The position numbers and the translations under genes are program-made. Positions 44,533 to 53,424 of a DNA stretch of 64,000 nucleotides are shown here, piece by piece; positions within the stretch are counted from its first letter, which is position 1, and the number at the start of each line of letters is the position of its first letter. Source of the stretch: Nocardioides szechwanensis. GTDB taxonomy: Bacteria; Actinomycetota; Actinomycetes; Propionibacteriales; Nocardioidaceae. The notes beneath the pieces were generated by a model. The model had not been told where the DNA came from. It did no database searches and saw nothing but the letters and a program-made list of their open reading frames with translations. Location: the NCBI RefSeq assembly GCF_900103935.1, contig NZ_FNIC01000004.1:62001-126000 (forward strand), in the 5' to 3' direction.

Positions 44533-44898
44533 GTGGCGCAGAAGTTCTCCACCATCGACGAGTACGTCGGGTCGCTGGCGCCCGATTCCGGCGCGGCCGT
44601 GCAGCGGGTGCGGGATCTGGCGCACGAGGAGCTGCCCGGGCTGGGCGAGACCATCGCCTACAACATGCCGACCTTCGAGCGCGACGGACGGCCGGTGCTG
44701 CACGTGGGCGGGTGGAAGACGCACCTGGCGATCTACCCCGAGCCGAGCGCGCCGGCCGAGGACGCCGGGCTGGTGCTGGACCTGGCGCCGTACGCGTCGG
44801 GGAAGGGGACGCTGAGGTTCCCGCTGTCCAGGCCGCTGGACGAGCAGCTGCTCCGCCGGACCCTGCGCGCCCTGGGCGCGGCCGCGGCCACCGGCTGA
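44533..44898 (+). CDS. DUF1801 family protein
   Basis: Protein of 121 aa. The family pattern YVGSLAPDSGAAVQRVRDLAHEELPGLGETIAYNMPTFERDG is clear, followed by VGGWKTHLAIYP and GKGTLRFPLSRPLD. DUF1801 includes the iron-chaperone-like YdhG/frataxin-fold proteins; the role is not established. The start GTG at 44533 is leaderless (TAGCCT 7 nt upstream). Confidence 0.88.
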   Translation: MAQKFSTIDEYVGSLAPDSGAAVQRVRDLAHEELPGLGETIAYNMPTFERDGRPVLHVGGWKTHLAIYPEPSAPAEDAGLVLDLAPYASGKGTLRFPLSRPLDEQLLRRTLRALGAAAATG

Positions 44899-44962
44899 GC
44901 CGGACGTCGCCTCGCGCGCCGGGGTTCACGCCGCGTTCACCGCCGTCTGCCAGGCTCGGCCC

Positions 44963-46306
44963 GTGCCGTCGCTCCCGAGCACCACACGCCGTACCGTCCT
45001 CGCCGGCGCCGCCGCCTCCCCGATCCTCTGGGTGCCCCCCGCGGCCGCCGCGCTCCGCCCGCAAGGCGTGCACCTCGCCTTCGGTGCCGACCCGCGGCAC
45101 CAGATGGCGGTCTCCTGGTCGACGCCGTCATCGGTCCGTCGCCCCCGGCTCGAGGTGGGTCCCGACCGTGGCCTGGGCCAGCTGGTCGACGTCGAGTCAC
45201 GCTCCTCCAAGGACGTGCGCACCGTCTACCACCACGCGCGGCTGGCCCACCTGGAGCCGGACACGACCTACCGCTACCGGGTCAGCCACGCGGGTTCGGC
45301 CCCCGCGGAGGGGACCTTCCGGACCGCGCCGGCCCGGCCGCGCGCGTTCCGGTTCGCGGCGTTCGGCGACATGGGGGTCAACGCCGCCGCGGCGGCGCAC
45401 GTCGCGCTGATCCGCGAGCAGCAGCCCGACTTCTCCTTCGTGGTGGGTGACCTCTGCTACGCCGACTCCAGCGGCGGCACGGGCGCGGGTGGCGACGAGA
45501 CCCAGGACTTCGCGCTGTGGGACCGGTGGCTGCGCCAGATCCAGCCGAGCGCCCGGAGTGCGCCGTGGATGACCACCGTGGGCAACCACGAGATGGAGGC
45601 CGGGAACGGCGAGCTCGGCTACGCCGGCTACCTCGACAGGTTCGCCCTCCCGCGCAACGGTGTCCACGGGTCCCCGGTGACCTACTCGTTCGTCTACGGC
45701 AACGTCGGCTTCGTCGCGCTCGACGGCAACGACGCGTCGTACGAGATCGCGCGCAACGCCGACTACCTCGGCGCCGCGCAGGACCGCTGGCTGGTGCGTC
45801 GGCTCGAGGCGATGCGTGCGCGGCCCGACCTCGACTTCATCGTCGTCGGCTTCCACAACTGCATGTACTGCACCAACCTGGTCCACGGCTCCGACGGCGG
45901 GCACCGCGACCGTTGGGAGGGGATCTTCGACCGGTTCGGGGTCGACCTCGTCGTCAACGGCCACAACCACTGCTACGAACGCACCCATCCCGTGCGTGGC
46001 GGGGAGGCGGTCGCCGAGGCGCCGCGCGGCGCGGTGGTCGACAGCGCCCGCGGTACGACGTATCTCACGGCCGGCGGGGCCGGCCAGGCCGTCTACCCCG
46101 TGGGTGGGCAGCCGCTGTCCTACGTGACCATCGAGGGCGGGGTGCGGGTGCCCGAGCCGACGACCTGGTCGTCGGTGACCTCCGCCCAGCACTCCATCGC
46201 GTTCCTCGACGTGACGCCGCGCGACCGGCACGGGGTGGCGCGGATGCGGCTGGTCGCGCGGGCGACCGACGGCACAGTGCTCGACCGGGTGACTCTCAGG
46301 CGCTGA
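44963..46306 (+). CDS. Secreted purple acid phosphatase-like metallophosphoesterase
   Basis: Protein of 447 aa with a Tat-type signal (TTRRTVLAGAAASPILW), a fibronectin-like N-terminal domain (HLAFGADPRHQMAVSWST) and a metallophosphatase domain. Metal ligands: GDMG, GDLCYAD, GNHEM, FHNCMYC and GHNHCYERT, the five blocks of purple acid phosphatases. The start is GTG at 44963 with CAGGCT 6 nt upstream. It probably releases phosphate outside the cell, like the PhoD gene 5 kb upstream. Confidence 0.88.
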   Translation: MPSLPSTTRRTVLAGAAASPILWVPPAAAALRPQGVHLAFGADPRHQMAVSWSTPSSVRRPRLEVGPDRGLGQLVDVESRSSKDVRTVYHHARLAHLEPDTTYRYRVSHAGSAPAEGTFRTAPARPRAFRFAAFGDMGVNAAAAAHVALIREQQPDFSFVVGDLCYADSSGGTGAGGDETQDFALWDRWLRQIQPSARSAPWMTTVGNHEMEAGNGELGYAGYLDRFALPRNGVHGSPVTYSFVYGNVGFVALDGNDASYEIARNADYLGAAQDRWLVRRLEAMRARPDLDFIVVGFHNCMYCTNLVHGSDGGHRDRWEGIFDRFGVDLVVNGHNHCYERTHPVRGGEAVAEAPRGAVVDSARGTTYLTAGGAGQAVYPVGGQPLSYVTIEGGVRVPEPTTWSSVTSAQHSIAFLDVTPRDRHGVARMRLVARATDGTVLDRVTLRR

Positions 46307-46314
46307 CCGCTCGG

Positions 46315-46320
46315 TAGCGT
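46315..46320 (+). promoter_or_regulatory. -10 hexamer of leaderless promoter for psuK-psuG and the fusion gene
   Basis: TAGCGT ends 7 nt before the ATG at 46328. It may drive all three genes, because the gaps within the unit are -1 and 14 bp. Confidence 0.5.
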
Positions 46321-46327
46321 CAGCCGT

Positions 46328-47203
46328 ATGACGGTGGTGGTGGTCGGCGGTGCCAACCTGGACCTCAAGGCCAGGACGACGGGGGTCGTCGTGCCCGGCA
46401 CCAGCAACCCCGGGACCATCGCGACAAGCCCCGGCGGCGTGGGCCGCAACGTCGCCGAGAACCTCGCCCGGCTCGGCACGCCCACCGTGCTCGTGGCCGC
46501 CGTCGGCAGCGACCACTTCGGCGACGGCCTGCTCGACGCCACCGCGGCGGCCGGCGTCGACATCACGCACGTGCGGCAGGTGGCTGGCGCGACCGGCACC
46601 TACCTCGCGGTGCTCGACGCCTCCGGTGACCTGGCCGTCGGCGTCTCCGACATGGCCGCCACCGCCACGCTGGCGCCCGAGCACCTCGACCCCGCGCTGA
46701 TCGGGGGCGCCGACCTGGTGGTCCTCGACGGCAACCTGCGCGCCGACACCCTCGCCGCCGCCTGGGCGCTCGCCGCGGCGGCCGGGGTGCGCGTGGTGAT
46801 CGACCCCGTCAGCGTGCCCAAGGCCGCCCGCGTCGAGACGCTGCTCGGCGAGCGCCCCCTGTGGTGCATCACCCCCAACACCGGTGAGCTGGCCGCGCTC
46901 GGGGGCACCGTGGCCGACCTCCACCGCCGGGGCGTCGAGCTGGTCTGGGTACGCCGTGGCGCCGCGGGATCGCTGCTCAGCGGGCCGGACGGCGAGGTGC
47001 AGCTGGAGACGATCAGCGGCGAGGTCGTCGACGTGACCGGCGCCGGCGACGCGATGCTCGCGGCGTTCTGCCATGCCCTGCTGGGCGGAGCCTCCCCGGT
47101 CGAGGCGGCGGCGTACGGCCATGCCGCCGCCGCTCTCACCGTGGCCTCTGCCCAGACCGTGCGCCCCGACCTGACCGACGAGCTCGTGAGGAGCCGACTC
47201 TGA
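46328..47203 (+). CDS. psuK: PfkB-family kinase, probable pseudouridine kinase
   Basis: Protein of 291 aa of the PfkB carbohydrate-kinase family. The two family signatures are present: SPGGVGRNVAENLARLG near residue 40 and DVTGAGDAMLAAF near 238, which holds the catalytic Asp and anion hole. Linkage to psuG, with the stop and next start overlapping by 1 bp (TGATG), identifies it as the kinase that phosphorylates pseudouridine to pseudouridine-5'-phosphate. The ATG at 46328 is leaderless. Confidence 0.85.
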   Translation: MTVVVVGGANLDLKARTTGVVVPGTSNPGTIATSPGGVGRNVAENLARLGTPTVLVAAVGSDHFGDGLLDATAAAGVDITHVRQVAGATGTYLAVLDASGDLAVGVSDMAATATLAPEHLDPALIGGADLVVLDGNLRADTLAAAWALAAAAGVRVVIDPVSVPKAARVETLLGERPLWCITPNTGELAALGGTVADLHRRGVELVWVRRGAAGSLLSGPDGEVQLETISGEVVDVTGAGDAMLAAFCHALLGGASPVEAAAYGHAAAALTVASAQTVRPDLTDELVRSRL

Positions 47204-48126
47204 TGCACCCCATGCTGGCCGTGACCGACGAGGTCGCCACCGCCCTGGCCGAGGGCCGTCCGGTGGTCGCGCTGGAGAGCACGATCATCAGCCACGGCAT
47301 GCCCTACCCGCAGAACGTCGAGATGGCGGTCGAGGTCGAGGGCATCGTCCGCTCGCTCGGCGCGGTCCCCGCGACGATCGCCGTGCTCGGCGGCCGGCCG
47401 CGGATCGGCCTGTCGCCCGACGACCTCGAGCTGCTCGCGAGCCACCCCGACGTCACCAAGGTCAGCGTCCGCGACCTGCCCTACGTCGTCGCGCGCGGCG
47501 TCCACGGCGCGACCACCGTCGCCTCCACGATGCGCCTCGCGGCACTGGCCGGGATCCGGGTGTTCGTCACCGGCGGGCTGGGCGGCGTGCACCGGGGGGC
47601 CCAGACCTCCTTCGACGTCTCCGCCGACCTCACCGAGCTCGGGCAGACCGACGTCGCGGTCGTCTGCGCCGGCGTGAAGAGCATCCTCGACATCGGGCTG
47701 ACCCTCGAGACCCTCGAGACGCTGGGCGTCCCGGTCGTCGGCTTCGGCTCCGACGAGTTCCCGTCGTTCTTCTCCCGATCCAGCGGTCACGCGGCACCGA
47801 TGCGCGTCGACTCGGCCGCCGACGTCGCGGCGATGATGCGCGCCAAGTGGGACCTCGGGCTCGCGGGCGGCATCGTCGTGGCCAACCCGATCCCGGCCGA
47901 GGACGAGATCCCGGCCGACGAGATCGGCCTGATCATCGACCAGGCGCTGGCCGACCTCGACCGGCTCGGCATCCACGGCAAGGACGCCACGCCGTACCTC
48001 CTCGGCCGCATCGTCGAGCTCACCGACGGCGCCAGCCTGGTCGCCAACATCGCCCTCGTGCGTAACAACGCGCGACTCGGCGCGGCCATCGCGGGTGAGT
48101 TCGCCGGTGGGGTCCCCGCCAACTAG
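47203..48126 (+). CDS. psuG: Pseudouridine-5'-phosphate glycosidase
   Basis: Protein of 307 aa that splits the C-C glycosidic bond of pseudouridine 5'-phosphate into uracil and ribose 5-phosphate. PsuG motifs are intact: ALESTIISHGMPYPQN (catalytic Glu), GVHGATTVASTM, FVTGGLGGVHRG, CAGVKSILDIGLTLE (the Lys forming the covalent intermediate) and GFGSDEFPSF. Together with psuK it makes a complete pseudouridine catabolic pathway, so RNA-derived pseudouridine can be recycled. Confidence 0.95.
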   Translation: MHPMLAVTDEVATALAEGRPVVALESTIISHGMPYPQNVEMAVEVEGIVRSLGAVPATIAVLGGRPRIGLSPDDLELLASHPDVTKVSVRDLPYVVARGVHGATTVASTMRLAALAGIRVFVTGGLGGVHRGAQTSFDVSADLTELGQTDVAVVCAGVKSILDIGLTLETLETLGVPVVGFGSDEFPSFFSRSSGHAAPMRVDSAADVAAMMRAKWDLGLAGGIVVANPIPAEDEIPADEIGLIIDQALADLDRLGIHGKDATPYLLGRIVELTDGASLVANIALVRNNARLGAAIAGEFAGGVPAN

Positions 48127-48140
48127 GGCAGGGTGGCCCC

Positions 48141-49832
48141 GTGCACTACGTCGGGATCGACCTCGCCTGGGGTGAACGCCAGCCCACTGGCGTCGCGGTC
48201 CTCGACGACGACGCGCGGTTGCTGGCCATCGCCGCGGTGCGCACCGACGACGAGATCGCGGCCGTGCTGGCGCCGTACGTCAGCAGCGAGTGCCTGGTCG
48301 CGATCGACGCACCGCTGGTGGTCACTAACGCCACCGGCTCGCGAGTGGCCGAGCAGGCGCTGAGCAAGGACTTCCGGCGTTTCGAGGCCGGCGCGCACCC
48401 GTCCAACACCGGCAAGCCGGAGTTCGCCGGCGGGGAGACCCGCGGCGCGCGCGTCTGCCAGCTGCTGGGGCTCGACATGAACCCCCGCTCCGGGCGGGCG
48501 CGGCGCGCGATCGAGGTCTACCCGCACCCCGCCACCGTGGTGCTGTTCGGGCTGCCGCGCACCCTGAAGTACAAGGACAAGAAGGGCCGCGACCTCGAGC
48601 TCCTGCGCGGCGAGCTGCTCGCGCTGATGGGTCACGTCGAGGGTCTCGTCGAGACCGATGACCAGTGGCTGACGCTGCGGGTCGCCGTCGAGACCGCGAC
48701 CCGCAAGAGCGAGCTGCGCGTCGTCGAGGACCAGGTCGACGCCGTCGTGTGCGCCTACGTCGCGCTGTTCCGCGAGCGCTGGCCCGACCGGACCACGACG
48801 TACGGCGACTTCGAGCACGGCTACATCGTCACCCCGTCGCTGCCTGACGCACGCGCCGCGGTCCAGGAGTACGCCGCCCACCGGCCGATGCTGGTCGAGG
48901 CCGGCCAGCAGTTCGTGGCGCTGGTGACCGCGATCCTCGACGAGGCCGGCATCAACTACCTGAGCGTCACCGGGCGCACCAAGTCCGTCGAGTCGTTCGC
49001 CGAGAAGGCCGCGCGCACGGTCGACGGGCGCCCGGTCTTCACCGACCCGCTGCGCGAGATCACCGACCAGATCGGCGTCCGCGTCATCACCTACGTGCAC
49101 AGCGACGTGTCCGCGGTGGCCGACCTGCTCAGCGACCAGGTGGTCGTCAAGGAGGACCGCGACCTGGGGCGCGAGACCGCCAGCGAGGGCCGCTTCGGCT
49201 ACGCCAGCCGGCACCTGCTGATCGAGCTGGACGCGGCCCGCGAGAGCGAGCGCGACTACGCCGCGTTGCGCGGCCGGACGGCGACCGTCCAGGTACGCAC
49301 CGTGCTCCAGCACGCGTGGGCGGAGTTCGAGCACGACATCCGCTACAAGGGCGACGTCCCCGACGAGCACGCCCGCGACCTCGACCGCCGCTTCACGCTG
49401 GCCGCCGGGCTGCTCGAGCTCGCCGACCAGGAGTTCTCCACCATCCGCGAGCGACTCCGTTCGAGCGGCTCCGGGGGGCCCGCGGTCCGGCACGACAGTG
49501 TGGTCGACGACCCGCGCATCGACCCGCGCGAGCTCGCGGCCTTCCTCGCCGGGCAGTACGACGACGCGGGCTGGTCGCGCACCGACCACTACGCCTGGAT
49601 CTCCGGGCTGCTGCTCGAGCTCGGCATCACCTCCCTCGTCGAGCTCGGCGACGTGCTGCGCGAGACGCCGGCCGACCTCAACGAGCGGATGGACTACCGC
49701 TACCCCCCGGGCGCCGTACGCCGCCTCGACGACGCCCTGCTCTCCGCCTTCGCCGAGCGCTACGTCGACCTGCACGGCAACGCGCACCGTCGCGACGGCC
49801 TCCTCGCGCGGCTGGCCAAGCTGCGCGACTAG
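48141..49832 (+). CDS. DUF429 (RNase H-like) fused to a RelA/SpoT alarmone-synthetase domain
   Basis: Protein of 563 aa. Residues 1-230 are DUF429, a predicted RNase H-fold nuclease domain with acidic residues D7 (GIDLAW), D56 (AIDAPL), Glu in AIEVYPHPA and Asp in EDQVDAVVCAY. Residues 250-420 are a RelA/SpoT synthetase: SVTGRTKSVESF (274), DQIGVRVI (309), GYASRHLLIEL, and VQVRT..QHAWAEFEHDIRYK (383-403). The Glu that normally precedes [IV]QxRT is Thr here. No HD hydrolase domain is seen. The last 130 residues are an unassigned helical tail. Start GTG at 48141, 14 bp after psuG. Possible products are (p)ppGpp-type nucleotides or pyrophosphorylated RNA, as for toxSAS enzymes (inference). Confidence 0.8.
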   Translation: MHYVGIDLAWGERQPTGVAVLDDDARLLAIAAVRTDDEIAAVLAPYVSSECLVAIDAPLVVTNATGSRVAEQALSKDFRRFEAGAHPSNTGKPEFAGGETRGARVCQLLGLDMNPRSGRARRAIEVYPHPATVVLFGLPRTLKYKDKKGRDLELLRGELLALMGHVEGLVETDDQWLTLRVAVETATRKSELRVVEDQVDAVVCAYVALFRERWPDRTTTYGDFEHGYIVTPSLPDARAAVQEYAAHRPMLVEAGQQFVALVTAILDEAGINYLSVTGRTKSVESFAEKAARTVDGRPVFTDPLREITDQIGVRVITYVHSDVSAVADLLSDQVVVKEDRDLGRETASEGRFGYASRHLLIELDAARESERDYAALRGRTATVQVRTVLQHAWAEFEHDIRYKGDVPDEHARDLDRRFTLAAGLLELADQEFSTIRERLRSSGSGGPAVRHDSVVDDPRIDPRELAAFLAGQYDDAGWSRTDHYAWISGLLLELGITSLVELGDVLRETPADLNERMDYRYPPGAVRRLDDALLSAFAERYVDLHGNAHRRDGLLARLAKLRD

Positions 49833-50242
49833 GTCTGCTCGCCCGGGAAGCGCGTCCCCAGCTCGTCGAAGAACGCGTCGGCCAGGCTGCGGAACCCCGC
49901 CGCGTCGAGCGTGATCGGGTCGCCCTCGGCCAGGCCGAGCACGGAGCGGTCGGCGGCGTACCTGATCGACCTCTCGCCGGTCAGCACGCCGTCGTGGTCG
50001 CGGATGGAGCCGCAGAGCAGCCGGACCTCGTTGAGCGGGTTGCCGTCCTTGCCCTCCTCGCCGCGGCTGCGGTGCAGCGCGTAGGTGTCGAGCGCGAGCA
50101 CCAGCTGGCGCAGGTAGCCGGGCTCGAAGGCCGTCCGCTCGGCCTCCGACAGCGGCAGCGCGTCGTAGGCGTCGAGGTGGCTGCGTACGGTGGCCCGGCT
50201 GGCGGCGACATAGGCGGCGGGGTAGGAGCTCTGGCTCAGCAT
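49829..50242 (-). CDS. Hypothetical protein
   Basis: Protein of 137 aa from ATG 50242, 8 nt after GGAGAGGA. It is soluble and mixed alpha/beta, beginning SSYPAAYVAASRATVRSHLDAY with a conserved-looking stretch DGNPLNEVRLLCGSIRDHDGVL. Its last 4 bp overlap the convergent DUF429::RelA/SpoT gene. No family was recognised. Whether it is an antidote to the neighbouring enzyme is unknown; it lies on the opposite strand with its own promoter, which does not fit a simple toxin-antitoxin operon. Confidence 0.6.
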   Translation of the reverse strand: MLSQSSYPAAYVAASRATVRSHLDAYDALPLSEAERTAFEPGYLRQLVLALDTYALHRSRGEEGKDGNPLNEVRLLCGSIRDHDGVLTGERSIRYAADRSVLGLAEGDPITLDAAGFRSLADAFFDELGTRFPGEQT

Positions 50243-50342
50243 CACGGTGTCCTCTCCGGTGGATGGGTACATCCTCCTGACGCGCCCGCCCGTCGGAGTG
50301 TGACGCGTTGACAGAACTCGCCATTTGTCTCACTCTCGACAC

Positions 50343-51566
50343 ATGACTGCGACCACGTCCCACGCTCCGGTGTACCTGCCCGGCGGTCCGGACACCTGGG
50401 CCGACCCGTGGCCGGCCTATGCCGCCCTGCGCGACCACGACCCGGTGCACCACGTCGTCCCGCAGGGACATCCCGAGCGCGACTACTACGTGCTGTCGCG
50501 GCACGCCGACGTCATGGCGGCGGCCGTCGACACGGCGACGTGGAGCAGTGCGCAGGGACTGTCGGTGGAGTACGGCGAGCTGGAGCGGATCGGGCTGGTC
50601 GACAACCCGCCGCTGGTGATGCAGGACCCGCCCGTGCACACCGAGTTCCGGCGGCTGGTCTCGCGCGGCTTCACGCCCCGGCAGGTCGCGACCGTCGAGC
50701 CCGCGGTGCGCGCGTTCGTGCGCCAACGGCTGGCCCGGCTGGTCGCTGCCGGCGAGGGCGACATCGTGGCCGAGCTCTTCAAGCCGCTGCCGAGCATGGT
50801 GGTGGCGTTCTACCTCGGCGTGCCCGACGCCGACCGCGGCCGCTTCGACGCCTGGACCGACGCCATCGTCGCGGCGGGCTCGACCGGTGCGGGCGGGGCG
50901 GGGCTCGGTGGGGTGGACGCGGTGGCCGAGATGCTCGGCTACTTCGCCGAGCTCGTCGAACGGCGCCGCCGCGAGCCCGGCGACGACACCGTCTCGCACC
51001 TGGTCGCCGCCGGCGTCGGTGACAACGACCGCGGCCTGCTCTCGATCCTGGCCTACGTGTTCACGATGGTCACCGGAGGCAACGACACCACGACCGGGAT
51101 GCTCGGCGGCGCGGTCCAACTGCTGCACGAGCGGCCCGACCAGCGCGCCGCGCTGGTGGAGGACCCCACGACGATCGGGCCCGCGGTCGAGGAGCTGCTG
51201 CGCCTCACCTCGCCGGTCCAGGGCCTGGCCCGCACCGCCACCCGCGACGTCGAGCTGCACGGCGTGACCGTCCCGGCCGGCCGCAAGGCACTGCTCCTGT
51301 ACGGCGCCGCCAACCGCGACCCGCGTCGCTACGGCGCCGACGCCGACGAGCTCGACGTACGGCGGAACCCGGGGCAGATCCTGACGTTCAGCCAGGGCTC
51401 GCATTTCTGTCTCGGCGCCAACGCGGCGCGGATGCAGGCCCGGGTGGCGCTCGAGGAGCTGCTGGCGGCCTGCCCGGACTTCACGGTGGACCTGGCCGGC
51501 GTCACCTGGGCACCGGGCCCCTACGTGCGGCGGCCCGCCTCGGTGCCGTTCCGGGTGCGCGCATGA
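50343..51566 (+). CDS. Cytochrome P450
   Basis: Protein of 407 aa. The haem loop is FSQGSHFCLGANAARM with Cys356; the I-helix GGNDTTTGML and the K-helix EELLRLTSP are in place. The start is ATG at 50343 (MTATTSHAP). TTGACA at 50309 is a good -35, and GACA(N12)TGTC overlaps it, a possible TetR site. It forms an operon with the TetR gene (ATGA overlap). The pattern matches bacterial class I P450s that hydroxylate steroids or fatty acids; the substrate is not identifiable. Confidence 0.93.
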   Translation: MTATTSHAPVYLPGGPDTWADPWPAYAALRDHDPVHHVVPQGHPERDYYVLSRHADVMAAAVDTATWSSAQGLSVEYGELERIGLVDNPPLVMQDPPVHTEFRRLVSRGFTPRQVATVEPAVRAFVRQRLARLVAAGEGDIVAELFKPLPSMVVAFYLGVPDADRGRFDAWTDAIVAAGSTGAGGAGLGGVDAVAEMLGYFAELVERRRREPGDDTVSHLVAAGVGDNDRGLLSILAYVFTMVTGGNDTTTGMLGGAVQLLHERPDQRAALVEDPTTIGPAVEELLRLTSPVQGLARTATRDVELHGVTVPAGRKALLLYGAANRDPRRYGADADELDVRRNPGQILTFSQGSHFCLGANAARMQARVALEELLAACPDFTVDLAGVTWAPGPYVRRPASVPFRVRA

Positions 51567-52123
51567 CCGGCTGGATCGGCGACGAGCGGGCCCAGCTCGC
51601 CGCCGAGAAGATCCTCGACGCGGCCGCCGGGCTCTTCGTCGAGCGTGGCGTGGGCGGCGTCGGGATGGGCGAGATCGCCGCGGCCGCGGGTTGCTCGCGC
51701 GCGACGCTCTACCGCTACTTCGCCGACCGCGGCCAGCTCCACATGGCGTTCGTGCACCGCGAGGCGGTCCGGGTCGGCCAGCAGGTCGCCGCCGAGGTCC
51801 ACGCCGCCGGCACCACCGACCCGGCCGAGGCGGTGACGCTCGCCGTGCTGGGCGCCGTACGACGGGTGCGTGAGACGCCGGCGCTGGCCGCGTGGTTCCG
51901 CCAGGACGACGCCGCGACCTCGTCGTCGGTCGCGCAGTCGTCGGCGGTGATCGAGGCGCTGGGCCTCTCGATGGTGCCCGACCCGCTGGCCGCGCGCTGG
52001 CTGGTGCGCGTCGTGCTGTCCCTGCTCACCGTCCCCGGGCGCGACGACCCCGAGGAGCGGGTGATGGTGGAGCGGTTCGTGGCTCCCGCGGTGGTGGCCT
52101 ACGCGACCCGCGTGACCCGGTAG
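51563..52123 (+). CDS. TetR family regulator
   Basis: Protein of 186 aa with a TetR helix-turn-helix (ERGVGGVGMGEIAAAAGCSRATLYRYFADRGQL). Its start overlaps the P450 stop (ATGA), so it is cotranscribed and likely controls the P450 gene. Its 3' end overlaps the convergent MFS gene by 25 bp. Confidence 0.85.
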   Translation: MTGWIGDERAQLAAEKILDAAAGLFVERGVGGVGMGEIAAAAGCSRATLYRYFADRGQLHMAFVHREAVRVGQQVAAEVHAAGTTDPAEAVTLAVLGAVRRVRETPALAAWFRQDDAATSSSVAQSSAVIEALGLSMVPDPLAARWLVRVVLSLLTVPGRDDPEERVMVERFVAPAVVAYATRVTR

Positions 52124-53370
52124 CGCACGAACGACGGGACGGCGATCGCCGCGGCCACCGTCAGCACCACGACGAGCACGCCGCCACCCGCCGCGGCGGC
52201 GGCGGTGCCGACCATGACGGCACTCGCGCCGTGGGCCACGTCGGCGATCCTCGGGCCGCCGGCGACGACCACGATGAAGATCCCCTGGAGGCGACCACGG
52301 ACCTCGTCGGACGCGGAGGCCTGGAGCATGCTCATCCGGAACGCCGCCGAGGCCATGTCGGCGGCCCCGCCCACGACCAGCATCGCGACGGCGAGCGCGA
52401 GCATCGTCGTACGCCACTGGTCGGCCAGCGCGACCGCGACGCCGAAACCGGCCATCGCCGCGCCCCACACGAGGATGCACACGACCACGGCCAGGCCCTG
52501 GCGCGAGACCCGGGACACCCAGCCGCTGAAGATGCCGCCGAGCACCGCACCCGCCGGGATCGCCGCGAAGAGCGCCGCGAAGACCAGCCCGCCCTCCTCC
52601 GGCCCCAGGAAGCTCTCGTGCGCGATCTCGGGGAACAGTGCCCGCGGCATACCGAAGACCATCGCGATGATGTCGACGAGGAAGGACATCATCAGCACCG
52701 GGTGCCCGCGCAGGTAGGTCAGCCCCTCGATCACCGACCGCAGCCCCGGCGTGCCCCGCATGGCGCCCTCGACCGGCAGGGCCGGGAGCCGGACCACGGC
52801 CGACAGCGTGGCCAGCAGCGTGAACGTGTCGATCAGGTAGAGCCACTCGAAGCCGAGCACCGGGATCAGCGCGCCGGCCACCAGCGGACCCGCGATCGCA
52901 CCGGCCTGCATGACGGTCATGTTCAGGGAGTTGGCGGCCGGCAGCAGCTCGGTGCTGACCAGCTTGGGGATCACCGCGCTGCGGGTCGGCTGGTTGACCG
53001 CGAAGAACGCCTGCTGCACCGAGAACAGCCCCAGCAGCAGCCACACGTTGTGGTTGCCGAGCATGGCCTGCAGCCAGAACAGCCCGCTCGTGCCGATCAG
53101 CCCCACGGTCGTGACGACCAGCATCGTGCGCCGGTCGAAGACGTCGGCGAGCGCACCGCCCCACAGCCCGAAGACCACCAGCGGGACCAGGCCGAACAGC
53201 CCCGTCAGCCCGACGTACGCCGAGGAGCCGGTGTCGGCGTAGATCTGCGCCGGCACCGCCACGACCGTGAGCTGGGCACCGACCACGGTGATGATGTTGG
53301 CCAGCCAGAGTCGCCGGAAGTGCGGGTTGCGCAGCGGCCTCGTGTCGGCCACCAACCCCCGGATCTGCAC
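52099..53370 (-). CDS. MFS transporter (enterobactin/drug exporter-like)
   Basis: Protein of 423 aa with twelve TM helices; the MFS loop 2-3 motif is GGALADVFDRRTMLVVTTVGL, and the N-terminus LRNPHFRRLWLANIITVVGAQLTVVAVP is of the EntS/DHA3 type. GTG at 53370 is leaderless, 6 nt after TAGGTT. It is convergent with the P450-TetR operon and may export its products or substrates (inference). Confidence 0.88.
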   Translation of the reverse strand: MQIRGLVADTRPLRNPHFRRLWLANIITVVGAQLTVVAVPAQIYADTGSSAYVGLTGLFGLVPLVVFGLWGGALADVFDRRTMLVVTTVGLIGTSGLFWLQAMLGNHNVWLLLGLFSVQQAFFAVNQPTRSAVIPKLVSTELLPAANSLNMTVMQAGAIAGPLVAGALIPVLGFEWLYLIDTFTLLATLSAVVRLPALPVEGAMRGTPGLRSVIEGLTYLRGHPVLMMSFLVDIIAMVFGMPRALFPEIAHESFLGPEEGGLVFAALFAAIPAGAVLGGIFSGWVSRVSRQGLAVVVCILVWGAAMAGFGVAVALADQWRTTMLALAVAMLVVGGAADMASAAFRMSMLQASASDEVRGRLQGIFIVVVAGGPRIADVAHGASAVMVGTAAAAAGGGVLVVVLTVAAAIAVPSFVRYRVTRVA

Positions 53371-53376
53371 TCGGAG

Positions 53377-53382
53377 AACCTA
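53377..53382 (-). promoter_or_regulatory. -10 hexamer of leaderless promoter for the MFS gene
   Basis: TAGGTT on the minus strand ends 6 nt before GTG 53370. Confidence 0.55.
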
Positions 53383-53424
53383 CGTCGCGAGGAGTCGCCT
53401 TGGTCCTCCGGCTTGACTGGTGGC

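Noticed and set aside
48141..50242. Classical toxin-antitoxin operon with the DUF429::RelA/SpoT gene as toxin
   Set aside because: The small neighbouring gene is convergent, not cotranscribed, and shows no antitoxin motif; psuG lies upstream instead.
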